A stretch of 64,000 nucleotides of DNA from Lepiota brunneoincarnata. Lineage: Eukaryota > Basidiomycota > Agaricomycetes > Agaricales > Agaricaceae. Below are positions 23,909 to 37,867 of this stretch, piece after piece; within the stretch, counting starts at the first letter, position 1, and the number at the start of each line of letters is the position of its first letter. The stretch spans positions 1,240,001-1,304,000 of the forward strand of contig JAEBUN010000005.1 in assembly GCA_023014365.1 (NCBI GenBank), given 5' to 3'. Below the pieces are notes generated by a model. The model did no database searches. It was not told where the DNA came from and was given only the letters and a program-made list of their open reading frames with translations. The position numbers were made by a program, and so were the translations under genes.

Positions 23909-24886
23909 TTATGTACTGGGACTCCGAGACCCTGCTGACTGGCAAGGCAGCGGCCGGGTCGTCCGAGGGCGCCCACGCAGAGGCTCTTTTTCATCGTCAA
24001 GTTCAATACACTCGTCTACGTCTGCTGCAGTCGAGGTTGAGTCCTCCCCATCATCCGGATCGCTATACTCCGTTTCCGAGTCGCTGTCGTTGTCGTCGAT
24101 CATCTCGACTGGGTCCAACCATGTGTGATACCATCTGGTCAAGAACAACTTGATGTCCGCACTGAGACCCAGGTACTCTACATTGCGGGCGATTCCTTCC
24201 CACTGGATGGAGCCGTCATGCAAAGCCTCGCTTATGATGCTGATGTGGTTAAAGTACATCCAATGAATGAGGAGATGAAACGACGTTGGATCGGGAACTG
24301 GGAGGTAAAGGACGGGATGCTCGTGCACGGAAGATAGGAGTTTCGGGAGACGGTCAGGTGGCACAGAATATCGAGGGATGTTGTCTGATGGTAGCGAGGT
24401 CCTGGAATTAATCAGGTCCATGGGGCATGCGCCACTAAACAGGGCGCGCAGATAGCTGGAGTGGGCGGATAGATAGTCCATATGTAGCTTGGGGCGTTGA
24501 TTAGCCTCCAGAACTGGTGTGATGATTCAGGAGAGAGTCTCACCTTGAACGTTAGCCGTGGAGTGTTGTTCAGAGAGGATTCAGTGATCCTGCCTCCTGC
24601 TGCAGACGGATGGAAGTCGATTGAATGTCGGAATTTTGGAGGAGGAGATTGGGAGGCCGCGGACGTGGGCCGGCGTCGAACATGAGGGATAGGCACAACT
24701 AAAGGGAAGTCGTGAGTTGAGGTTCGACAAGGGAAGTAACTGGGGCGAACTTATGGTACAGTCGGCCGTTTCAGGCTTCTCCCAATAGTACGGCGCCAAA
24801 TTACGGAGTTGTTCGATAATGTATTCAATAGGGATGTCAGCGAGTGTTGGAGGCGGGAAGGGCCTGGGGTTGAACGAAGAGGACAT
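23909..24886 (-). CDS. BTB/POZ-like protein resembling fungal Clp1 (clampless) family
   Basis: Start 24886 (MSSSFNPRPFPPPTLADIPI). Three exons: intron 1 near 24690-24750 and intron 2 at 24483-24544, the latter joining PRLTFK to LHMDYLSAHSSYLRALF. That segment plus PVLYLPVPDPTSFHLLIHW and WEGIARNVEYLGLSADIKLFL reads like a BTB/POZ-type fold. In my recollection it matches basidiomycete Clp1-like proteins, which act in clamp-cell formation and dikaryon development. The C-terminus is very acidic (DDNDSDSETEYSDPDDGED), followed by an Arg/Pro tail. The BTB-like nature is a moderate inference and the Clp1 link weaker; a homology search would settle it. Function in this organism unknown. Confidence 0.65.
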
Positions 24887-25740
24887 GGTACTAGAAGGGG
24901 GTGGAGTCAAAGGATTGAAAGCGGGGGAGGGTGGTCAAACGAGAGGTCGGAGCAGACCAGAGGGATAAATCGCTCACATACAATGGAACTTTTTGTAGAA
25001 GGAGAACGTGGAAACAAAAGCAAACTGGATTATTGTCCTAGGAGTAGGTGGCTCCGCAAACCCAAATAGGCGAAATAGACCCGGGAATTAGGAGAAGACG
25101 AAAATACTAGCGGGGAAGATGGAGAGAAGCCTGTGGTATTGTTGTGTTCGGGAAATGAGGGAGTGCTTGAGGCTGTCGGCTGGGTGCCTCCTGGCCTGGC
25201 AATTGTCCTGGTCTTATACAACTGAATGACATCTGATCTAGATCACCATTGACCAGGGTTCCTGGCGCGTTGCTGTTCAAGGCGAGCCCAATTGTTCTCC
25301 CGTTTCCAAAAGCATTCTTATTGTCTTTGAGGGGTCGTAATCGCCACATTTAGCAACAGGCTGGCCAAGACTACTCTACATGCAATCAACACATTGCTAG
25401 GGCAACTTGCGAATGTTGAATGTTGAATGTTGAATGTTGAACGTGGAACGTTGAACCCGCCGACCGACATCACTGATGCGACTGCCCGCGACTGTTCTGA
25501 CTCCTTTGCATTCCAGCGGTCCCATTTCCCTATTGTCCGCAGGATGGAGATGCTCGCTTCACCGCCTTGAATCACTCTGCACATGACAGCGCGGCGGGCG
25601 TCTCTCGCATCTCCGAAATGAAACCAGTATATGCCGCCCGCCGGCTTCAATAGGCTTCAATGTCGGGCGATGCTTAGCCGAGCAACCTTTGGGGAGAACA
25701 ATAACTTGCCATCTACGTTCAGACCGCTTATCTTCAAACT
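24887..25740. other. Divergent intergenic region between Clp1-like gene and DAD3
   Basis: This 854 bp stretch holds two promoters. It contains a short tandem repeat at 25411-25455. The frames present (for example 25318-25650, -) lack any recognisable domain and run through the repeat, so I do not call a gene. Confidence 0.45.
25411..25455. repeat. Tandem 7-mer minisatellite (GAATGTT)n, decaying
   Basis: Four near-perfect copies of the unit gaatgtt are followed by degenerate copies (gaacgtggaacgttgaac). The repeat sits about 290 bp upstream of the DAD3 start. It looks like a replication-slippage repeat and no function is implied. Confidence 0.85.
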
Positions 25741-26169
25741 ATGACCACTCCGGCGAATGCCCACGACATCTTTTCGGAAAACCCCTACGCCTCTCATCCC
25801 AGTTTGACGCCACTCGAGGCTGATGTCCTCTGGGAGTACGCTAAACTGACACAACATGTCAAGCTTGTATAGCTATTGTCATTTTTGTGTTGCCTCTCTC
25901 TCACAACGCAGGCAGATGACACAGAAAACGCGTCTGCTCCAGGAAGAGCCTGACAAAAAGATGTTGGCGCGACTACGAGTCTTGGAAAAGAAGATGGGTC
26001 TAGTTCTCACCCTGGTAAACCCATGCTTTCAACTACTCTTCCCCAAGCTCCTACTCAAGTCCTCGCGCAGTTCAAAGCATCTGTGTGGGGTGTCATTAAT
26101 GAACAAGCTGTACCAGACGCTTCCAGCTCGTACGAGTTCGATAATACTGATAATACGATCAAGAGATGA
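25741..26169 (+). CDS. DAD3: DASH/DAM1 complex subunit Dad3
   Basis: Small kinetochore protein of the fungal DASH complex, which couples chromosomes to spindle microtubules. Three exons. Exon 1 from 25741 reads NPYASHPSLTPLEADVLWEY..KLTQHVKL. Exon 2 starts at MTQKTRLL after the GCAGGCAG acceptor and has ARLRVLEKKMGLVLTL. Exon 3 begins VLAQFKASVWGVINEQ and ends NTDNTIKR at 26169. The pattern LTPLE..VL.EY near the N-terminus, a central helix and a terminal LF/LV..FKASV block, at about 100 residues in total, is the Dad3 signature. The gene is short and easily missed. The family call is fairly firm; the splice sites follow from keeping the frame. Confidence 0.82.
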
Positions 26170-26371
26170 TGATAATAATACCCTCTTTTGTCTCTCTGTT
26201 TGAAACCCCAACTACTTTGCAAGATTACCAACTCATAGGGGGGAAGGCGTCATCCTCGCTTACAGTACCCGTTGATGTCACATCTCCTTAAACCACGGAC
26301 ACCCAATAGCCCCTCTGATAAGCGCCAACACTTGCGATTGATTCCCACCCCTTCTCCGCTGCATACATTCA

Positions 26372-27800
26372 ATGACGGATATTACCCAAACGCTTCCGAG
26401 TCATTGGAAGTACGTCTCCGAGGGTGGTGCAACGATCGTCTTCTCCTACGTTGGGCCCGCTAACCCTATTTACGATGGCACGGTGCTGAGATTGCGAAAA
26501 GCTGCAAACATACCGGATCAGAGGGGAACAGCGAGCAATGAAGACGACCCGGACGACCCTATTATTGAATACCAGGCGAGGTGCATGGAGCGGCTGTTTC
26601 CTCGCGAGAACCTTCCTCGGCTCCAGTCCGTGCGTTTGGAAAGGGGGTGGCTTGAAGATTTGGCAGAGTTGCATGATAGCAAGAGGCCTGAAGCGAGAAC
26701 AGGGAAAGATCACATTGACTTTTCGCGAAAGAAAGGAGTCTTGGCAACAGATTTGGTAGGAGGAGACTGGATATCGGTGGAAATCAAGGTGAGTTTACTC
26801 CCCCTGTTCCCTCTCCCCTCTTCACCCATGGTCATTATCACAGCCAAAATGGGGTTTTCTGCCTTCCGTCGCGCACCTTTCAGAGGAGACGAAGATGATC
26901 AAGGCACGCACTTGTCGATTTTGCATGCACAGCTATATGCGTCACTTGAAGGACCACAAATATGTTAACAACTACTGTCCTCTTGACCTATTTTCTGGCG
27001 ATGCTACCCGCGTACATATGGCTGTTAATAGTCTATGGGATGCTTGGAAGCATAGTAAAGGCGGCGTGAACAATCTCAAGATTTTTGCGCGAGGCAAAGT
27101 GGTCAAACCGGATCATGTAGGCCTCGATACAATGTCCGTTCCTCATGTATTCTGTTGACGTGAGTGCTAGATTGAGTGTATGTTACACGACGAAGTCGCT
27201 GGTCAGATATCTCCAGAAGGAGTTCGGGACACCTTCAAAGATTTACTATCCAAAACCCTCCTGCACTCGCCCGTCCTCGCCATCGTGTCGAGATTGCAAC
27301 GTACTTTGGACGTTTTGGATATTGAAGGATTGTCGAAACTCTGGCGTGAAGCTGAACTACGGTCTCCTCTATATCAATCGACCCACCCAACTTACTTCCA
27401 GCAGCCCCTATCTCATGAACGAACACCGCCAACGACACCGCTCGGTGTTCCATCCGCTTACCTTCCTGCCTCGGAGCCCAGTATTTCTGACTGGGTGGAA
27501 TTCCTCGACACTTTCCAATCCCCTGAGATGGTGGAAATGGATCACAGTCGCCCGAGGATCGAAAATCTCCGGTACTACATGTTGGCGTATCTGCTTTCGG
27601 CGACTTTCAAGGATTGTTCTCTCATCATCAGGTTAGATTTCTTGAGGCCTGAAGACGGTTCCCAGGAGGTCTATCCAATAGCAGTGATAGACCTCGATCC
27701 GAAGAGTTTGGACAGGCTCCACCGATGGGAAGAGCTGGACCGGGAAATTGTGACCAACTATCGGCCGGAGGAGAGCAAAGTCTGTATTGATAGATCGTAA
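26372..27800 (+). CDS. IPK1: Inositol-pentakisphosphate 2-kinase
   Basis: Phosphorylates Ins(1,3,4,5,6)P5 at position 2 to make phytate (InsP6), which supports mRNA export and other nuclear roles. Start 26372: MTDITQTLPSHWKYVSEGGATIVFSY, where the Gly-rich EGGATIVF is the nucleotide-binding strand. Next come VLRLRK, the catalytic-lobe motif SVEIK joined across an intron to PKWGFLPS (the hallmark EIKPKWGFLP), then TCRFCMHSYMRHLK and YCPLDLFSGD. The C-terminal part has LLHSPVLAIVSRLQRTLDVLDIEG, a second cluster with FKDCSLIIRL, and IAVIDLDPKSLDRLHRW..LD (metal-binding IDLD). It ends CIDRS. A splice near 27117-27178 is needed and is the least certain part. Tandem with the next gene, 90 bp away. 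Confidence 0.92.
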
Positions 27801-27889
27801 TGTATCACGTGGATTAACCGGCAATGGTCCGGGTTCATTCACCCTCTTGCCTGCCTTCCTTCACCCTCTTGCCTACCTTTCATTCTTTC

Positions 27890-29648
27890 ATGGCCTTCGC
27901 CCGTTGTATCCCAAATGTGGTCCGACCTCTGTGTCGTTTCAGCAGCAAGAGGCGTGCAGCGTTAAACATGCAGAAACGTTCCATCTCATTGTATAATTCA
28001 GATGTATCGGGACTGACGGAGGAGGAGCTGGAGGTGCGCTGCTTTGCGGACCCAATTCACCATTAAGTGAAATAATTCCCTGCCCAGTTTCGCACCGCAG
28101 TCGTTGACTTTGCGCAGAAAGAAGTTGCGCCCCGGGCAGCCGAGATTGACAAATCGAATACCTTTCCTGCTGTGAGCGTTCTCGTTCAAAACCTGAGTCA
28201 ATGGTTCAAACGTGACATCGCTCTTTAAGGATTTGTGGGAAAAGCTGGGCTCTATGGGTCTCCTCGGTATAACGGTTGACCAAAAGTATGGTGGCCTTAA
28301 TCTTGGATATCTACACCATACAATCGCGATGGAAGCTCTATCTGAAGCTTCAGGGTCTGTGGCACTCTCATACGGGGCGCACTCGAATCTATGCGTGAAC
28401 CAGATCCACCGACTCGGAACAGATGCGCAAAAGGACAAGTACCTCGAGGACCTAGTGAAGGGGTCCAAGGTTGGGAGCTTGGCTATGAGCGAAACCGGAA
28501 GTGGAAGTGACGTGGTCAGCATGCGTTTAAAGGCGGAACAGGTTCAAGGCGGATGGAAGCTGAATGGGAATAAGTTTTGGTTAGTTAGTTACTTGTTTGA
28601 TCTTCCGTTCACGGAGGGGTATGCTCATACGACCTTGGATGAAGGATTACGAATGGACCTGCTGCGTCTACCCTTGTCGTGTATGCCAAAACGGCTCCTG
28701 AAAATGGATCCAGAGGAATCACGGCCTTCATCATTGAACGTGACTTTGAAGGTTTCTCCGCTAGCCAGAAGCTTGACAAGTTTGGCATGAGAGGAAGTGA
28801 CACCTGCGAGCTTGTTTTCGAGGATTGTATAGTTCCCGACGGTATGTTTCATCTTTGGTTACTTTCCTGAGATGGAATCTGTAATTTAATCTTGATGCAG
28901 AGAATGTCCTCGGCCAAGTTAACAAGGGCATTGGTGTCCTCATGTCCGGTTTGGATCTTGAGCGCCTAGTGTTGAGTGGTGGCCCATTAGGGTTTGTTTG
29001 TTTGTTTGTTTGTTGCACTTGGCGCTAGCGGCGGCTGATCATTGGGTTAGGCTGATGCAGGCGGCGTTTGACTACGCCGTAGAATACGTACACGACAGGA
29101 AACAATTTGGTCAACCCATTGGTACATTCCAGTTGATGCAAGGTAAGCCTTTGATTGATTCTGCAAGCTATTCATGCGGGTTTGATACTGGGGTTTTAAT
29201 CAGCTAAAATTGCGGATATGTACACCAAACTAAACGCCAGTCGTTCCTATGTCTACTCGGTGGCACGCGCATGCGATCGGGGCAAAGTCAGCCGGCGGGT
29301 AAGTGGTTCAGGAAGTTTGTTTATTTCGTGGGAGGGGAGAGCTGTTCCGAACCCCGATAGTAATATTGACTGTGTAATTCGTTAGGATTGTGCGGGTGCG
29401 ATCTTGTACTCAACGGAGAAGGCCGTCGAGGTAGCTCTAGAAGGTATGCAATGTCTTGGCGGGAACGGGTACATCAACGGTGAGTGAATGACGATCCTGT
29501 GGTAATCTGGAGTAAGACTAACATCTATTCAGATTATCCAATGGGTCGCATCCTTCGGGATTCTCGCCTATACACCGTCGGTGCCGGAACGCAGGAAATT
29601 CGCCGTATGCTGATTGGTAGAGAATTCAACGAGCAGTTTAGGGCCTGA
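27890..29648 (+). CDS. IVD: Isovaleryl-CoA dehydrogenase, mitochondrial
   Basis: FAD-dependent acyl-CoA dehydrogenase that oxidises isovaleryl-CoA to 3-methylcrotonyl-CoA in leucine breakdown. The N-terminus (27890, [24 protein letters not shown]) is Arg-rich and acid-free, as a mitochondrial presequence. Family blocks: [86 protein letters not shown]-type region, [15 protein letters not shown] and [18 protein letters not shown]. After further introns: [12 protein letters not shown] (the glutamate in LERL fits the IVD catalytic position), [28 protein letters not shown], and [14 protein letters not shown] at the end. At least six introns; the frame is intact. Confidence 0.94.
28992..29014 (+). 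repeat. (GTTT)n microsatellite at an intron 5' end in IVD
   Basis: Five to six GTTT units begin exactly at the predicted donor site (GTTTGT) of the intron between GGPLG and LMQAAF. Every repeat unit offers a further GT, so the choice of the first one is based on reading frame. Confidence 0.75.
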
Positions 29649-29926
29649 GGCGGACATTAGGTTAACGAGGGGCTGGCAGAGTGAGAACACGGCTTCATAT
29701 GCTATGTGGCAGCGAGGCGCACAGGCTAACTCCGTCGCAGTTGATGTATTTAAAGTGCTCATAATGAAAATATGGAAAGGGACAGCCGCAATGGACGGTC
29801 AGGGCTTTGTTGTGGCAACTCGCCGCGGAGAGGACTGACTGAGAGAGAAGTCGGCCATCGATCGATCGCATATATCCTCTTTTAAAACATGCCTCTTCCT
29901 ATCTTCCCCCCTCTGGCCTGTTCAAT

Positions 29927-31276
29927 ATGGAAATCGGGCCATTCCCATGCTATCCAGACCAACTCTACTCCCTCTCTTCCGTCGACGCCTTTCCTTGCCA
30001 TCCGTACCCTCACCCCGACCTCCCTACCATGCACTCCCCGTCAGCACTTCACCGCATTCCAAAGAGCACTTCGAAGGACCCCTGCTTCACTGCAGGTGTA
30101 TCCCCCACTCCTGGACGCCAGAGGACTGCACAGGCATGCGACAAATGCCGAGAGCGCAAGACCAAGGTCTGTTCGTTTGGGCACATATTCCTTACCAGTG
30201 AACAATTTACTCCCACCAGTGTTCCGGCGAAAGACCCGTCTGCCAGCGGTGTACCAGCAGGGGCCTCATCTGTGAATATTCCTACCGAGAGCCCCGTGTA
30301 CGCGGTCCCACTCGGCCGCGAATGTTGTGTGTCTCTGCCCCACCTTCCTACAGAGATTCCTCGACCAAGGCGTGTCTTTCCCGCCCTACTTCGTACCGGG
30401 AGCTTGACTACCCCTGGGTCCATGTGCCTCCTATGGACCGCGCTGACGAGTACTACGGGATGAACAACTATGTGGTCGGTTGTCTCCCGCCGGGACATCA
30501 TCCTTTGCCTGTGGCATCTTTTGCTACCGAACAGAAAGTGAATTCCGAGCTACGCGGTACGCACCTCCCTCACTGGGTGGACGTCCGACACGCTCGTACC
30601 TTTGCTTCGAGTCCTGGCATGATGCATGACCCTATTTGTTTGGGCTATGACCCGTACCAACCACTTCAGCAATCACCGAAAAGGCATGGCCCGAGCCTGG
30701 GGAACGTCTCTGTCTCTTCTGGCTTTTTATTCGAGGTTCAGGAGACCTCGCAATACAATGGCGGACATTCCAAGTTAGTATGGAGCCCCTCTTATCTCCC
30801 TGTCGCGACGCTAATCCAGGCCAATCCGTAGTTATGAGTATGGCATCTGCGCAATAGCTTCGGAGCGCAAGCCATCCTCGCCCTCGGACAGCAGAACGAG
30901 CTGTCACCACTCAGGTGGTGCAACCCCGAATTCACCAGCGCCGACCCTATCCTGCTACCCTCCAGATCCCCCAGGCAACCCCTCCTTGAATAAGCATAAC
31001 ATAGTCATGGGCAGCAGTTATCACGGATACAAGAAGCCCGGTTTCGAGGAAGACAATCTTCTAGATGGGGACAGGGAGGTCACTATCAAGAGTGATTGGT
31101 GCATAGATCTGGATAACAAGGTTCTAGCGGGTGTAAGCAATGAGGTCGGTGAGGGTTCGAGTGAGCAACAGGTAGAGGGACTGTTTGGGACACTATGGCA
31201 GAACAGCGTTCAATCTGTGGGGTTGGAGGTGGATTTCCCTCACCAGATGCATACAGATAGCGTACCCTGCACTTGA
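29927..31276 (+). CDS. Zn(II)2Cys6 transcription factor
   Basis: Fungal binuclear zinc-cluster regulator. Start 29927. The N-terminal about 60 residues are Pro/Ser/His-rich. The zinc cluster is RTAQACDKCRERKTK, an intron (about 30168-30218), then CSGERPVCQRCTSRGLICEY, giving C-x2-C-x6-C-x6-C-x2-C-x6-C. A basic linker YREPRVRGPTRPR follows. The remainder is short for the class (about 400 residues in all), and I see no fungal_trans middle-homology domain. The last intron (about 30778-30828) joins GGHSKLV-side sequence to YEYGICAIASERKPSS, and the protein ends HTDSVPCT. The target pathway is unknown; adjacency to IVD does not prove a link. Confidence 0.8.
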
Positions 31277-31722
31277 TATCATACCATCAATCAACATACC
31301 GCCTGATCCAAACCTGTAGTAACATTGCGCCATCGGGCACGGGCCTCAGATCGTCCAGAGCTCTACGGGTGATGGTAATTAATGCAGAATTCTCGTTTGT
31401 TCTATACTGGTGGTTAATACAGGTATAGGAGTTGAAGGAAGGGGGAGAAAGGGTGCATTCAGATTTCCGATAAGAGCTCAACGTTGTAAGAGACAGGATG
31501 CGAAATGGCAGACGCCGACTACAAGCTACGAAATGCATGACGAAAAGACAAGTGTGGTTCCAGCGCCGAGGGAGGACGTGTGTAGGCGCAAAAGGCAAGA
31601 CATGCAACCAGGAATAAATCAAAACGGAATTAAAACGTTACCCAGTTTTAACACGGTACTACCTACCTCCAGCTACAGCTTCAATACAACGGCCAAGCGC
31701 ACAGAGAGAGAGAGAGAAGCCA
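31277..31722. other. Convergent 3' intergenic region with (GA)n tract
   Basis: This 446 bp stretch lies between two convergent stop codons. A (GA)8-like tract at 31702-31717 lies just outside the LIS1 stop. No gene-like frame is seen. Confidence 0.5.
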
Positions 31723-33461
31723 TCACGGAAGCCAAATCTTGATTGTCTGATCTACACTTCCTGAAGCCACTACGTTCACCAGTTTCTCCGGCTCCGTAGG
31801 CGATTCCCCATTTGCCCCATTTGCCTTTGAATCGCCAGTGCCGCCGCCTGACGCTGATTGTCGACCCCAGACCAAGGTAGAGACAAAATGGTTGTGTGCT
31901 TCGACAGTTTTGATGCAGCGGCCCGTTGAGAGCTCCCAGACGCGGATAGTCTTGTCGTCGGCGGAGGAGAGGAGGTATTTGCCTGACGGGTGGAATGCCA
32001 GTGCCCGTACCCAGTTGTCATGACCGGGCTTCAAGGTGGAAAAGGGGATTCGGGAGTTTAGATGACTTTTTCTCGCGGTGAACAGAAATTGTATGTACCA
32101 GATTCCTTAGCAACTGTCCTGTTTGGGTATCCCAGAGCTTGATTGTCTTGTCGCGGGCACCTGAGGCGACATATAATCCGTGGCGCTTGTTGCGGTCGGT
32201 GTTCTATCAAGAAAACAGATTAGCTTGGGACAGGTGTTATGGGACAGATGGAGTTCATTTCGTACCGGAATTCCTGAGAGTTCGCGGATTGCGGCGTACG
32301 CCGCAACTGGAGCAAACACGACAACTTCGACATCGTTCTCATGTCCTCTCAATTCTGCTTTCTGTTCTCCTGTGAGCGGATCCCATATCCTGACAGTCTA
32401 TGCGGATGTAAAAGTGAGTGTGACGAGCGGCCGTAAGGGGGCTTGGTGCATGTGTAGTGTTGTACCCACCTGGTCTTTGGAGCAACTTGCAATGATTTTA
32501 CCGTCACCGGACGGTGCAATCCATCTGACCCACTCCGAGTGGCCTGAGATAGTCCGGACTTGGTGGCTACAGTTGGGTCAGTTGAGACAAGATAATCAAA
32601 CAGCTCGTACATACGTAGATGCGACGTCAAATATTCGTATCGTCCTATCTCTACTGGCACTTATGATATATTGGTCGCCGGGCAAGAACCGAACTGAAGA
32701 AACAGAGTGCTCATGACCAGGGAACGTCTTCGTATTCTTCCACTCATTCTGCGAATCCCATATCTTGATGAACAAGTCGGACGAACATGTAGCTAGTCAT
32801 ATTTAATAACCGGGGAGGTGCGAGGGAGGGCTCGACAAGGTTAAGATACCGCTTACCGAGTAGATGTCCCTTGTGATCAAAATCAACGTCATTTACGGAC
32901 TTGGTGTGCCCCTTCAAAGTCCTCTCGAATTCACCGGTCTCCCAGTCCCAGATCTTGACGGTCGCATCTTCGCTAGCAGAAGCCAATATTGAGTACTGTG
33001 GGTGAAAGGCAACCCGAGTGATAGGGGCTCGGTGTCCAGTAAGGACGTGGGCTGCTGGCGCACGGGGGACCCAATCGGACTGGGAGGCGCGTTTAGCAGG
33101 TGAAAGCGACAGCTCTTCCTGCAGCGCAGCGTTGCGATTCTCTAAATCCATGATCTGCCATCAAGGGTGCAGTGTTGGGTATGAGATTGGGATACGTGAA
33201 GCGCTCAACGGCAAACCTTCTTTTGTAATCGGATTACGCTCGTCCACTTCTTCTCGAGCAGGCCTGTGTATTTGGCTTTGGGATCGGGGGAGTACTCGGT
33301 GCTGGCGTCTGCTTTGAGGGCGTTGAACGCGGTCATATAGTTGTTGGCGTAGAAGTAGTCAAGCATTGACTTGTGCCTGTGGTCTCGGGTTACCAGTCGC
33401 GAAGGTGAGTGTCGAATGGGACGTACAGGTCCTCTCGCTGCCTGTCTGATAACAACGACAT
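31723..33461 (-). CDS. nudF: LIS1/NudF/Pac1 dynein regulator (LisH, WD40)
   Basis: Cytoplasmic dynein regulator controlling nuclear migration and spindle positioning. Start 33461: [12 protein letters not shown], then the LisH motif with [16 protein letters not shown], the coiled coil [14 protein letters not shown], and seven WD repeats. The clearest repeats are [90 protein letters not shown], and [37 protein letters not shown]. The last blade carries a Gly/Ser/Asn insert (about 31800-31860) and ends [15 protein letters not shown]. This is the full family layout with no frame break. At least six introns. Confidence 0.94.
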
Positions 33462-35616
33462 TGTTGCATGCGCGCGTGGCGGTAGATGATAGGATCTCTA
33501 CGGTCTTGTTGGTGAGGGTTTGATAGGTGGCTCTCTTTGATTTAGCACCCCTGATGGCTCACCATATCTGGCCCAAACAATCGATATATATTTATGTACA
33601 TGCATTTATCGTCCCATCTCCCAGCTACCAGCTTCACTCCCGAATCTCTCAATCGGCAGCAGGTCATGTCGGACCAACGGTGGTATATCTGAGGGAGCCA
33701 AGTCTAACCTTGTTCCAACTCTGCCCTCACTGGCTCAGTCCAAATGTATAATCCAGCGCCCCTGGAAAGCAATTCTAACGCGTATGCATCTTCATAGCTT
33801 GCGTTTGTCTTCACACACGTGCCCTCGACGGCGTTCGACAAATCGAGTCGACAGTCGTGAAGGTGGAAGCGAGTGAGGAGTAGGTGTAGGTGACATCGGA
33901 CGTTGCCATGTCGCAGTACACCACATTCCAGAAGCCACCACTACTCCCGTGTCTGAACCAGCCTCTGTCCCACGAGGTAAGTGAGGACCTGTGTTACTGG
34001 GAGTAGCTATCAGAACATACCTATGGTTAGATTTCAGTCAGGTATCCATGTGACTACAGCTCCAACATGGCAGGGACTTGCAACGCGTGGAATTGGTGGC
34101 GGGGATGCCGGTGGACATACTTTGATTGCAATTGGTATCTTCAATTCACATTGCCATTGTAATCCGACACTGCCTCGGTAAAATTCCATGTCGCATCGAA
34201 GACGGTCGGCCCTTTGCACATCACATTGGGAAAAGCTTCGGGTCCAGTATCATTCAGGCTGATACATTCGTGTGTGATACCGGCGTCTTCCATTTAGCTT
34301 CCAACCCACCGAGTTGGAATGATTGCGTACCTGCGGCATTGCGCCTTTATACCGACACTTGAAGCAGTGTACGTAGTGTTTACGGGAAGATTCGCAGGGA
34401 CCAGGACACTCACCTGGTCGTCTGAGCACACAATTTGGTTGAGGCGACTGGAGTTGGACGGCGTTCGAACTCCTTCCACTGCTAGTCATCCTGTTACTGA
34501 CCTGAATCTGTCCGCAGGACGCTTTGGTAAAGTCAGGCCGCAACGGTTCAGCCCATATACTGTCGCATTTCGTTGAGCTGATTGTACGACCCCGGGGCCG
34601 GTCAGTGATGGGTTCAAGCCAATGAGGCATTTCACCATCTATGTGTGTTAAATAAATAAAAGGCTGACGCAAACGCTGCAACATTTGTGCTCCCGCGGAC
34701 AAGAAGCGGATCTACCAACATGTTAATAATCTCCTGGGGCCAAGGAGGGTGACATACTGCAAGGGAGACGGTAAGTCGCGAGTCTGGGATTCCTCCGAGT
34801 TTCTCAACCATCCTGCGGCCAGGTAGTACGAGGTTATCTGCATCACGAAGGGTATTATTGCTGGGGCAAAGTGCGATGATATTTGAGATAGCGTCAGAAC
34901 TCTGCGAGAGGAGCGGTGCTGAACACTGCTGATCAACAAGCGGCCGGACTTGGAACATTGGAAAGCGGCACAAAGATATGACAAGTGGGCCGAACAAGCA
35001 TACAAACAATCAAGCTGTCCAACACTAAGACTTTGCATCGCTGGCCGTCGGTCAGAACGAATATTGTGGTAGGAGTGGAGTGAAAGTATTTCGACACGGT
35101 CCTTGCACTGGGTAACTGTAAGAGGACAACGGCCTGACCTCTCTGTAAAGTAGGGCAGGATGGGTGTGGATCATTCCTGGCACACATCCTTCGCGAGGAA
35201 CGCGCTAATCTGCCTACATGGCCGTTAAAACAGCATCAGTCGATCCAGTGACCTGCGACAGTTGTTTGCCGGAAATTCTGTGCCAATAAGCATCCGGACC
35301 AAGGGCGTTGATTCCAGGTCCCTCTATTTATTAAGTGAGCTAGCCATGGGATAAGAAGAAACACAATGCTAATACAGCGCCTGCCAGTTGCTCGTGGTAC
35401 ACGTTTGCACTGAGGAGCACAAATTTTGTAGGGGACGAGTAAATAAGGTAGAGTTGTTGCGCACTGCACTCAATAGAGGACGCCGATACCGAGTGCAGCC
35501 AGGAACGGAGGAAGCCGGGAGTGTGTGAACTTTATTTCGACGTGTCGGGAATTTCAAAGCGGCTGCGCTGCTTTTCCTTTCCACCCAATACCTACCTCCT
35601 AGTCTTCCTCCTCACC
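33462..35616 (-). other. Poorly resolved region; possible multi-exon gene of unknown function (-)
   Basis: This is 2.1 kb with no recognised gene. On the minus strand several short coding-like blocks lie in series. One covers 35000-34760 (DNLVLPGRRMVEKLGGIPDS..), followed by a good GTATGT donor. Another is at about 34560-34505 (STKCDSIWAEPLRPDF..), another at about 34480-34300 (DDQVSVLVPANLPVNTTYTA), and a Thr/Ser-rich piece at about 33911-33830 (MATSDVTYTYSSLASTF). Small exons with paired cysteines and N-glycosylation-like NTT suggest a secreted or membrane protein, but I cannot assemble a consistent model or name a family. The right-hand 280 bp should hold the ATP2 promoter. Confidence 0.3.
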
Positions 35617-37525
<1,909 letters not shown>

Positions 37526-37725
37526 ATTCCTCGGCGACTCGGAGGTGGTCTTAGGCTAGAGTTGATACCGTCATAGAGCAAATAAAAATGCTTTCTATCT
37601 TTGAGCCCCAATAATGCCTCCGCCTACCACTTATATGATAGGTAGTTGTTTTACAATTAATCCACTGCACAGATCTCGTTTCCCATGCAAAGCTACTTAT
37701 TACATCAACGAATCACTGATCTGTG

Positions 37726-37807
37726 GGCGCTATAGCCAAGTGGTTACGGCGACAGATTAGAAATCTGTTCCTCTTTGAGGGCGCAGGTTCGAATCCTGCT
37801 GGCGTCG
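37726..37807 (+). tRNA. tRNA-Ser (anticodon AGA)
   Basis: 82 nt cloverleaf. The acceptor stem GGCGCTA pairs with TGGCGTC (two G-U pairs) and has G as discriminator. The anticodon stem ACAGA/TCTGT closes loop TTAGAAA with anticodon AGA (reads UCU). There is a long type-II variable arm, and the T-arm GCAGG-TTCGAAT-CCTGC is perfect. The long variable arm and discriminator G fit serine. No intron. The next gene starts 60 bp downstream. Confidence 0.95.
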
Positions 37808-37867
37808 TTATTTTTCTTCCAGTGATCTCTGCCATAGAGTGAAACCGAGACTCTATCAACATTCACC

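Noticed and set aside
25411..25455. CRISPR-like array
   Set aside because: 7-mer direct repeats without spacers in a eukaryotic genome; a simple minisatellite.
24887..33461. Secondary-metabolite or other functional cluster around the Zn2Cys6 factor
   Set aside because: The neighbours are unrelated housekeeping genes (DAD3, IPK1, IVD, LIS1); no backbone enzyme, transporter or P450.
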